This document shows positions 54,496-64,000 of a DNA stretch of 64,000 bases, piece by piece (positions within the stretch are counted from its first letter, which is position 1; the number at the start of each line of letters is the position of its first letter). This stretch comes from Microdochium bolleyi (Eukaryota; Ascomycota; Sordariomycetes; Xylariales; Microdochiaceae). The position numbers and the translations under genes are program-made. The notes below the pieces were generated by a model that ran no database searches, had not been told where the DNA came from, and saw nothing but the letters and a program-made list of their open reading frames with translations. The stretch lies in contig KQ964247.1 of assembly GCA_001566295.1 (NCBI GenBank), positions 1,302,001 to 1,366,000 of the forward strand. Direction: 5' to 3'.

Positions 54496-57400
54496 GAGCA
54501 AGCAACAACCACCATTCCCAGCTTCTCGGCCTTCGACCAAACGATTGTCCTGGTACCGTTGTGGTATTGCAAAGCCACAAACCCATGCTGGGCTCCCATC
54601 TTGAGACAAACAGGTCAGGAGAGTATGCAGCAAGACTGGGAATAAAACAACATTCGTCTTCGAGACCCCGCGCCGCTCCGCAGCTTGCTGGCCTTGTCAA
54701 GGCGGCTCCCTGTGGTCTTATCACAGTGAACCATACAGGCATACCGAACCATGTTGGCATCATGTTATGTCGCTCTGTCAAGCTGAGTAGGGCGACCTCA
54801 GTCTCCTCTAAGTGCTTGCTGGGCGCCACAAAGCCCTCATGCCGTACTCCATTTCCGGAAATATCACAAGGCGCCTCGGGCAATCTCACCACACCATTAT
54901 CACTCGGCGTCCAGAAGCAGCACGCCGAAGGGATGGCGACCTGGGCACTGCAGCGCGTACATCACTCTCAATCACGATGAATTTTACGAGCCTTCGAATG
55001 CGAAAGCGGATGCATCGGAAGGCACCGTAGGACCATCAAGGACAAGCCGTCAGCCCTGGCCGGTAGACCAAGCAGCGCGCTGCCCTGCTTCTACGCCTCC
55101 TTCATGCGATGAAGTAGGCCTCCACCCCAGAGACTGGTATGTGCACTCTGTGGAAGCAGGCCAGAATAGCATGTGGCAGTAGAGTCACAACACCCAAGCG
55201 CTCCACGCTTACAGTCGGCTCTGGAACTCGACTCGTCTCCGCGGGTGCACTCCCCCGTGTCGACAGCGCACTCTTCATCCGGAGTCAGAGCGACAGGCAG
55301 ACAACAGGCTCAAGCAAATTTTTCCCTTCTCAGCACGTGGGTTGCGCGCTCAGTCATCGCACCCGCGAAGAAGCACTCGGCGGTATTGGAACGTGTTACC
55401 ACCGGTACCTGGACGTCGAACAGGCAGCTAGCTCGACCACGTCACATCTCGTGCTCGCGTTTGCCCGTCGGGGTAAAAGGTCCCTTGCTACCTTCAAAGC
55501 GCAAACGAAGCCCATGTGTTTGTCATAGTCATGTGCCGGTAGCCGCGGATCCATGCTTCGTTGCGCGCGGCCTGTATCGAAGAATAGCACGAGCCAAACC
55601 AGCGGATTAGGCAGGCAGAAGCGCAACTCTCAAATGGCAATCATCTGATGCAGTAGACCTTTGTCTGGCTTGTCAAACCACTTCGACTGTGAAAAAAGCA
55701 GAACCACTTGAGCTGTCAGCCTCGGAACGAACGTGCAACTTTCTTCACCTCCCATGACATATTCCTTTCCCTTGTCGGATGGATGGATGGATTCGTGACC
55801 AACCATGAGAACGAGGCATACATGGTATCAAAATGTGTTGAATCTCGTCACACGCTTACGTGCTCTCAGCTTGCTTGTCGGCGAGTTCTTGGATTCTGAT
55901 AGCCTAGCTGGAAGCGTGACTGGATGGATCGCGCCACCCCATGCCACTCTCCTCGGACTTCATCCACCCTACGCGCCCGCTTACAAGCTGACCAGGACAC
56001 TGAAACCCAACAACCCCTTCAGCATATTTCAGGCAGGGACGCGCTCGAGAAGAAGAAAAAGAAGAAGAAGCCCAAGTTTTTACCTCTCCTCCACGTGAAC
56101 GGTAAGTGGACCGTAGGATCAGGCAATGCAACCGCCGCCAACAACCTCGGAACCTTTCATCGTCGTTGCAAGCAGGTTACCCCCCCCCCCCCCCCCGAAA
56201 AAGGGGGCCCACACCTCCCAAGGATGCCCAACCGCCACGCCACTCTCCCGAATGACTCACACGCAACCGGTTCACGAGAGGAACCACACACGCGCAGCAC
56301 AGCACAGCACATAGGTTCACGATCACTCACCCAATGATTTCTTCCCCCCCTGTACGTTTCGGAACAAGAGGGAAGGTGTTGGAACGTCTCGGAAGCCATC
56401 AACGGGCATCTACACCCCTGAAAAGGCACATTGTGATTGGCTCATGGCTAAAGTAAAGTAGCCTTGTTTTGGGTCGCGATGCACCTGCAGGACAGCATCC
56501 AGCTTATCTACACCGCGTGGTTTTTGTTGCCCGGCCAGCACGGGGAGGTGTAAGTACAGTAATAGTAGCGCAGGGACACCCGTATGATGAGGTCACACAG
56601 GCCCGTCGTGAATGTCGCATGGCTCGATCTCCCATGTCGGGGTTCCTCGCCAGCCGGGCACCGATTGCGCCAAGTCTGATTGCGTGAGTGGTGGAAGTGG
56701 GCGTGAGCATTGTCTATTGTTAGTAGTGCGCTACACACTGATCGTGTCATCACGGCCAAGGACGAACATCACGGGGGTGGGGGGAACCCAGTAACTGTTG
56801 CTCACCGATGACACTTCTCATGTTTGTGAATTTCTCGTCTCGCAAAATGCAACAAGGATGGTCGTGCTCAGGTTTTTTGTGTTTCCGGTCTGGCGCCGAA
56901 CGGTGCCCATCTTTCAATATTCAAGCTATCTGCGAGGTTGTGTGTCTCGAAAATCTCGAAGTGAGGTTTTCATCAAGCCTTTTTCTAGACTCCGCTATGC
57001 TTCGTGTAGCAATGCAAGGCACTCGATAAAGTTCCTTTTCTGAGGTGCGCGCAACGCCTTTTCAGGCCAGATAGGATCATAAGTAGCTGAGGCCGGTCGT
57101 CGCCGAGCCGACAAATGTTTCCGAGCGCCTGCTTTAGTGGATAGACCGCTTTCCAGCAGCCCATCCCTACAGCACACCGGGGTATCCGTTTCGTCTTCGT
57201 TCTCGTCCCCTGATATTAGACCCAATAAGAACAAACTCCTGATGAATGCTTCTGACATCGAATGCAACAGCACTGTCAAACAACCGCAGCTGCGGTATGC
57301 GTAGGCGTTCGCCATCCAGTTCAACCTCTGTACTCCGCTCACATAGCACCTGAACTCCATTTGTGTAGTGATGACAAGCCATTGTTCCCCATCGTACAAT

Positions 57401-57581
57401 AAGCAGCTTTTAACAGACAAAGCATGTATGCTAGTGCTGAAGATGCACGCAGTATGCTTTGCTTGGCATTCTCGGCGATGGCCAGGCGTACTCGTGAGTA
57501 GCGGCTATTTCCGAGTTTGATAGTGGGAGATCGAAGTCTCCTAGAACATAGAAAATGAATTAGAGCATGCAGAGCGCGCAT
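54496..57581. other. Long intergenic region, no gene seen
   Basis: About 3 kb between the RNase P subunit gene and the cyclin stop. Frames up to about 175 codons exist on both strands with no recognisable sequence. Low-complexity elements include a GGAT microsatellite near 55779-55793 and a C-run at 56179-56197. Confidence 0.45.
56179..56197 (+). repeat. C homopolymer followed by A and G runs
   Basis: About 18 consecutive C are followed closely by runs of A and G (to about 56209). Length calls in such tracts are unreliable; it may vary between strains. Confidence 0.8.
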
Positions 57582-59635
57582 CTAGTTGAGGACGCCTGCC
57601 CACATTCCAGGACCACCCTGGCCACCCACGGCGGGATGCAGGCTAGGGATGGTGTAGGAAGGGGTCTCGTAGCAGACTCGCTTTCTGGAGCTCTCGAGAG
57701 CCTCCTGACCGCTGAGCATGGCAGCAGGCCATTCCCGATCAGAGGTAGACGAGGGCTGTCTGGTCAACAGCTCACGAACATTCTCCTGAAGAACATCCGA
57801 AGATCGCTTGGCGCCAAGTCGGGGACGAGGCTGGAACCCCAGCGAGTACTTCTGAAGATCCTGTAGAGCGCGTGCGGCGTCGGCAGCATCATCGAAGTCA
57901 CACCCACGGCCAATGGCCGGGGTGTCCAGGGACATATCAAGCAGATCTTTCGCGACGGGCCCGGTGTAGTAGTCGGGAGAAGAGGTCACACGGCACTCGT
58001 CAAATGTCTCTGGAACGGACGCAACGGTGGGCTTCAGGCTGTATCTCTCACTGCACAGCTTCGCATAGCGGCATCGCGCCTGGACATCCAACTTGTTGGA
58101 GAACGGCGCGCTAACCAGGGACGAAGCTGAGGAGATGGAAGACGAGCGTGAGGTCCGCGAAGTGTCCGAGACCATCGACTCGGGAGACGAGGCTGTCGAC
58201 ACAGAATTGGCAAGCGAAGAGCGGCGATTGAGGCATGAATAGCCCCGCGGCGAAGTGTCTGAGGGCTGGTACCAGCGCTCAATGTTCTGAGCGGCACTGG
58301 TGTTCGCTGCCTGATTCATGGCAAAGCCCATGGAGCCTCTTCCGCTGAGAAGGCAGGCTGTGGCACTCACGGCGGGAGTGCTTGGGCCGGTCATCTGGGG
58401 CGTGAGGCGGGGAGTGGGCAGTAGACCAAGAGCAGGCGCAAGACGACCAGGAGCATAGCTTCCCGAAGGCAGTGGCTCCATGACGGGAGGAACAGCATAT
58501 GTCCGGGGTGTAGGTGTAGCGTCGCCTTCGAAGCCGAGAGGGCTCGAGCTGAGGCGCGAGGGCGACAGGAGACCAGTGAGGCTGGGCGACGGAGTGTTGG
58601 CGGCGGCGAAACTGAAAGTCTTCGACATGGACGGGCTGACCTGGATCAGGCCTTCGATATTGTCCAGCTCCGGGTTCAGTCTCAAGATCAGGTTCTTCCA
58701 GTCCTGGTACTCCATCTCGGCCGTCAGGGATCCCACGGCACCAGGAGATGGGGGCTGTGATGGCGTGTACTTGAGCACGATCTCGGTCCAGCGTTGGAAC
58801 ACAGCGTCCGTGATGTGGAGCTTCCAGTTAACGGCCAAGAGGAAAGCCATCTCATTCTGGTTTATCTCGTTGGTCGCGAGTCCAGAAATCTTGCTCCACG
58901 CTCTGGCTGAGTAGTTGCGGTCCTGCAGATACTTAGATGCAAGGATCAGGGCAGCCAGGAACATGCGACGCCCACATTGCAGCGCGCGGTTAACGTGAGC
59001 ATCATCAGGCTGTTCCATTGTGAAGTCGTGGGTAGGAACGTGTGGCTTGATGAGGATGAGGTAGTAGAGGGCGACCTGGAGAGTCGAGTAGCTCGTGCGA
59101 GAGCGGCGCAAGGTCTCCTGGATAAAGGTGCGCAGAGGAAGTACTGCTTTTGTGCCCAGCTCTTGGCGATAGATGACGGAGGAGCACGGCCATATCGCCT
59201 CGACGATCTGCGTGGAAGAATCTGTATGGTTTCTGTTGAGTAAATGTGCGCCTACCCGCAGGGCACTGTGGCTGTGGTTCATATCTTACCGACTAGGTTG
59301 TCAACAAAGTTGTGCTTTCGCTCACACTGGCGAACAAGGACAGGAGGACATCCACTTCTTGTGGATGTACCGGCTCTGGAGCGCCTGGGGTTTTGGCGAA
59401 GCTCCTGTGGAATTTCGACGGGTTGGTGTGCAGTCTTGAAAAATGATTCGTTGTTCTCGAAGCCCTCCGAAGAGGTAGAGATCGAGGTGTCTTCAGACGA
59501 CTGCGAAGCAGCATCCGACCAGACCGACGTCTGGGACGACGAGGCCGAAGATGCTATGGATGCATTGTAGGGGTGGGTGGCATAGGTGTTGGTGTTGGTG
59601 TAAGCCATCAGCTTCTCGCTGTTGCAGTGCACCAT
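57582..59635 (-). CDS. Pcl-type (Pho80-like) G1/S cyclin
   Basis: Exons 59635-59290 and 59221-57582 give 661 residues. A Ser-rich N-terminus is followed by the cyclin box (about 112-265): NFVDNLVDSSTQIVEAIWP, LRTFIQETLRRSRTSYSTLQVALYYL, FLAALILASKYLQDRNYSARAWSKISGL and INQNEMAFLLAVNWKLHI. This is the pattern of Pcl5/Pcl1-type cyclins, which partner the kinase Pho85. Pcl5 in yeast promotes Gcn4 turnover; which Pcl this is cannot be fixed. The long C-terminal half is Ser/Pro/Thr-rich with many SP/TP sites, fitting control by phosphorylation and rapid turnover. The start could also be the Met at 59608 (MAYTNTNTY). Upstream lies an unusually long gene-free stretch. Confidence 0.88.
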
Positions 59636-62600
59636 GATGATGTAGGTCAGATCCTAGGCGTAGCAAATGATGCTACCTCCAGCCGCCCGTCAAGTGTCAA
59701 CTAGGTAACCGCTGTGAATAATGGTGAAAACCGATCGAAAGGCGAGCGAGTATCACGATAGAGTGTGGACTATCGCAAGACTCGAGTGGTGTTCGGAAGA
59801 ATGGTCGTGCCTAAGCAAGGGCAAAAACGCTGACCAGAGTTTCACAAGTGGCTGAACCGGTAGACGAGAGACGGACGACTGGAGTGGTGAAGATGTGAGG
59901 AGTCGCAAATAGCATAGTGTGTTTCTGTTGTTCTCTATTTGGAGTGGAGAGGGTGTCGAATCTCGACAACGGGCAAGTACAGGGCAGCAGCTCAGATCAA
60001 CATCGAGCTAACTGGCTGTGGTTTGTCCTTGTCGGTGTGGTGTGGTGTTGTGGTGTCGGAGGCTGCGAAGCCGGAGGGCTGGAGTGCCGGTTGTGTGTTG
60101 AGGTGGTGATGCAGCGGGTCGACTATGTCGTGCAGCGGGATGGAGCAAGGGTGCTGTCTGTCAAGGTCAAGGAACGAGCTGCAACCACGGGTTCGTGCGG
60201 GGAGTGCGGTGTGTGGTTGCTGGCGCGGCTCGAGGATCCTTTTATCGGATGCACGACGAGGCAGCAAGGTGTCGAGAGTGGATGGGCAGACGGTGGCCTC
60301 GCCGAGATGATATGATGGGTGAGTCGCGTGGTGTCACACCAAAGGGCGACGCTGACCAGTTTGCCTTGGGGCGCTGATTCGATCGATGACTCCTCTGGTT
60401 GGGTGGCGAGGACGAGCCAGGGCGTTGCCGCTAGGCCGTTGTCGGGGGGGCAAGTTGGCCTCTGCGTGAAGTGCGATAGGTGGGCTGGGGCGGGCTAGGC
60501 TGCGGCGCCGGGGGGTGGTTCAGCGCGCGTGAGAGAGCCTGGGAGGGGGGCGAAGGAGCCTGGAGTGACTCCAACTCTGGTCTACCACCAGAAACGAGCA
60601 GGAGGGAAAGAGGCTGTGTGCCACACACTCACGCCCGCGGGAGCCTGGGCGCAGGAAACTTTCGGTGGGTGCGGAAGCTGGCAGGAAAAGAACGGGTCGT
60701 TGAGACTGTGGTCGCGCTGTATTGCGAACAACTGAGAAGGACAGACAGTACAAAAGGGTTGAGAGGAGATGCTGTGGTGGTTTCTGCGCTCGAGGGTCTC
60801 TCGGGTCAGGTCAGAGGGCACGCAAAGGCTTGGCCGCCGGGATGAGCGGAAGTGGCTGCTGGCGGGCTCTGGTGTCACACGGCGTGTGACGGAGAATGAG
60901 TCGAATCCGTGGCTCTGCTAGTGATTATGAGTCTCGTGCTGCTGCTGCTGCTTCGGAGCGACGTGGTCGTAGAGTGCAAGCAAATGCCACTGCGACCAGA
61001 TGTGCGTGCAGGAGAGCGAGATGATACGAGTGGGTAAGGTAATGGAGGATGGGGGAGAAGGAAAATACGAGAGAGGACGTGGCAATGATGGGAGATCGAT
61101 GCGCAAGCCGTCGGGTCCGGGACAATACAATTGTCGTGGTCGAGCAGACTTGCAAGTGCAGCCGCCGTGTGCTTTTTAGATCTTGGAACCGAACATTGCG
61201 ACGGCCTTGTTCGATAGGGAAGGGAAGGGGAATTGAAGGCCGGGATGGGTGCACGGGAGTGGGCGAGTTTTGAATGGGTGGTCGACGGTCTTCGAGTGCA
61301 GCCAAGTGCTGGGGGGGACGAACATCTTCGAGGTGCAGGTTGCCCGCCTGTCTGGCCGTGGTTGGCTGGCGGGCAGGCGGTGGACAGGGAAAGAGAGAGG
61401 CAGGCAACCCGGACGGATTGGGACACTGATGGCTGGAGGGCATCGCACACAACAACACAGCAGCCATGGTGCACTTGTCTGCCCTTCTGCTTTTCATTTC
61501 TGTCACCATGACTGCTGCTAGTCTTTATTGCTTCGCGTTGATGTGTTCCGGTTCCATATTCTCTGCGTGTCGAGCAACAGGTCGGGTGCACGCGTGCACG
61601 AAAGGCGAGATGACAGTCGAGCGACACTCAGTCACTCAGTGGTGGTCGCAGCAGCAGACACTGAGGTGAGGCCCGCAGCTCACGGCATGGGCGTGTTGTG
61701 AAGGCGGTGGCTGTCGACAAAGCGGGGGCGGGCGTCGACATGCAGCAGGAGATTGGGCCGCTGCGAGGAGGGGGCGCGGTGTGCCAGCCTGTGATTGGCA
61801 CCGGAACCCGTTCAGCAGCGAGCGGAGTCGCAGATGACGACCAGACGCCCCGGGGCGGCGGGTTGTGCACTTGCACCAGAGATTGTGCGTGCACAGCGAC
61901 AGGTTGCGAGACGCAGGCTTCTGCCTGCAGGTGCCCAGGTGGCCGTGAGTGGCTGGGCTGAGCTGTCCTGCAGACGCCAAGCTGATTAAGGGCCGCATCA
62001 TTGGCTGCAGCCTCTCGTGGCCATCTCCACCGTGCACGCCAGCCCCGGCCTAGCGCGTCCTCGTCGGGCCTAGCGGCGATGCATGTGCTGCTAATTTGAC
62101 GCAGCAGCCACGAACACGGCCAACAGGTTGCGTGCGGAGAGGCGACGAAGAGTCATCGCTGGCCCCACCTGCGCTGGCTGGCTGGTCATGCCTGCACCAC
62201 TGGTCGCTCGTTCAGGTTGCTCTGTGCGTGCAGCTGCCTCACATCATCACGGCCCGAGTGCATTGATGTCAGGGCGCGGTGGGACACAAAGCGCAGACAG
62301 AGTCGACATGAACAGAGTGCACCGCGACAGCAAGCAGAAAGCGGGCCTCTCAAGTTCCACGATGCTCCCAGTCCGAGTCCCACAACCACAGATCCCAATG
62401 CCAGATTGCCATCGTCGGGGCAAACTTGAGGCCCCGCCCCGACTGTCGACGTGGTGGGCCGGGCTCTCCGTAACCTCGGGAAGGCGCTGACCATCCATTG
62501 GTCTCGAAGATGACATCGTCCCCAACCATCGCAGCCTCAACCTCGCAGCCTGATCAACCAGGCCTCCGCAAGACATCGTCGTGTGCTCTGCCTTGCCTGA

Positions 62601-64000
62601 TATTTGCTCATGACGCGCAACGTGCAAGCCTGTGGTCCACGCGACTCTGGCCCCTAGGCACACGCAACAAAGCCCTCGTAAACCTGCGCCACCTCGCACA
62701 AGCGCGTAGCGTTTAATTGGCATCCTGCCTCTGATCCTTTCTGCGTTTCGAAATCAGTCACACGGACACCCAGTCCATGCAAGCAACATCAGCGCCCAGC
62801 TCGCGGCCTGGATAAGTACTACACCCAAGAGATGTCGACTTGCTGGCCGCAACTGCTGAACAATACAGTCCGCCTCGATCGAGACTTGCCTTGTCATTGT
62901 CGTTTTGCGTCGAAATTCCTGCTCGCGCCACGAGTCATTCTCAGTCACAAGGCTGGTCATGACCATCTGTCAAACTCGAGCCGACTGTTGTGAGGCTGAC
63001 CAAGGCCAAGATCGTCGACAAGATCATCCGCGGCAGCCTCAATGTCCTCTTGATGGGTACCTGTAAACGAATAGACCGCCCACAATGCTGCTAGACACAA
63101 GATCTGTAACGGCCATGATCTGTGTCCCAGGCATGACAAGTACGCGGAATGGAATTGCTTGTTCTAGAGCATGAGATGCACTCTGTATACCCGTAACTTG
63201 CTTAGCCTGCGCACTATCACATTTGTTGATGGTCTGCCAGGCATGGCTGAGCGAGGCTGCGCAGCATCTATTTTTGACATCGTCATCTGGAGCACTTCTG
63301 GAACATGCGGATACAGCATCGGAAGACCATCAGAACACCCCTGATGTCTGGGGCTCGGGGCGGGGCACTGTCATGGCATGGCCACCTCCTCTTCGTCCCG
63401 GTTGTGTCATGGTTGATGAGCGCCCAGCCTGCCCGACCGCCCTGGCTGGCCACCCGGATCCAGTTTAATAGCTGTCGTCGTGGGGATGCAGGCTCGCCAC
63501 GTCGTCACTCGAGAGTCCTCCCCCCGCTTCTCGCATCTCACGACAGCTCATCATGACTGTTATCAGTGATTCGCGCACGCGTGATCGACTTGACTATGGA
63601 GTCTCTGGCTGTCGAGTCACTCCCACCGAGCCCACCACGACCGGCAATCTGTCGATCGTCCTTGCCTGCGGGGTTGACCGCCCAGCAACACTGTTTCCAT
63701 GAGGTTCTCGACTCCTTCCGAGTGCCAGAAGCACACGTGTGTCGGTTCCGTGGCTGCAGAAACACCAGGGCCGAGACTGGAAGGCTCTGAGACTCCAGCT
63801 GGACAGAAGCTGCAGGTTGGGCTCTGCAGATCGTGATCAAAGTGGCCGGTCCAAGAACAACCAACAAAGACGCTGCGCCGCCACTAAGCACCGAGATTGG
63901 CAGAGGGCCTGGTTGGTGTAACACACCTCTCCGCCTGTCCTCGCTCTTTCTCCGTGGCGAAGGCCGTGTCGTCTCCTTGGCCTTTCCAATTGTGGCGGCC
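59636..64000. other. 4.4-kb gene-free region upstream of the cyclin gene
   Basis: No coding sequence is supported to the window edge. Short overlapping frames on both strands are Arg/Pro/Ser-rich and unrecognised. GT/TG-rich stretches (about 60005-60110) and G-rich runs are present. It likely holds the cyclin promoter and perhaps non-coding transcripts. Confidence 0.45.

Noticed and set aside
1..64000. tRNA, 5S rRNA, transposon or CRISPR content
   Set aside because: Looked for A/B-box signatures, 5S-like sequence, transposase or reverse-transcriptase motifs and regular repeats; found none by eye, though short divergent elements could be missed.

Overview
The window reads as nuclear DNA of a filamentous ascomycete (Pezizomycotina, most likely a Sordariomycete). 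Nearly all genes carry short spliceosomal introns of about 50-110 bp with GTRNGT-type donors, CTAAC/CTGAC-like branch sites and YAG acceptors. The protein families are typical of these fungi and coding sequence is GC-rich at third positions. I saw no tRNA, rRNA, transposase, reverse transcriptase, CRISPR array or virus-like gene. The species cannot be fixed from what is here.

Layout. 0.6-6.3 kb: one long minus-strand gene of eight exons encodes a ~1,752-residue protein with a ~720-residue disordered N-terminus, a C2H2 zinc finger and a CorA-type Mg2+ channel C-terminus. 7.4-13.0 kb: an RraA-like aldolase-family protein, a 14-helix MFS exporter, and the broken KR-ACP tail of a polyketide synthase; together they look like remains of a secondary-metabolite locus. 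13.4-23.5 kb: a GPI-type aspartic protease, an RBM5-like splicing factor, the large subunit of molybdopterin synthase, a short-chain dehydrogenase and an F-box protein. 25.1-29.4 kb: three housekeeping genes (ATP synthase subunit d, NAC alpha, ribosomal protein eL14). 31.1-35.7 kb: a cytochrome P450 and a 4CL-like acyl-CoA ligase in tandem. 36.3-38.5 kb: an RBR ubiquitin ligase. 38.5-41.6 kb is mostly empty but holds a perfect 33-bp inverted repeat, a palindrome cluster and a possible tiny secreted protein. 41.6-44.3 kb: a secreted protein of unknown function and an Mpv17/PMP22 membrane protein. 44.9-54.5 kb: a dense housekeeping block (SRP receptor alpha, Yif1, a metallophosphoesterase, the mRNA export helicase Sub2, an RNase P Rpr2-family subunit). 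57.6-59.6 kb: a Pcl-type cyclin preceded by 4.4 kb without a gene.

Most neighbours are functionally unrelated, as is usual in fungi. The possible working groups are the 7.4-13.0 kb metabolite remnant, the P450/ligase pair, and two divergent housekeeping promoters (SRP receptor/YIF1 and SUB2/RPR2). Exon boundaries were worked out by hand from splice signals and reading-frame continuity. They are firm where frame and family sequence agree and are marked tentative elsewhere.
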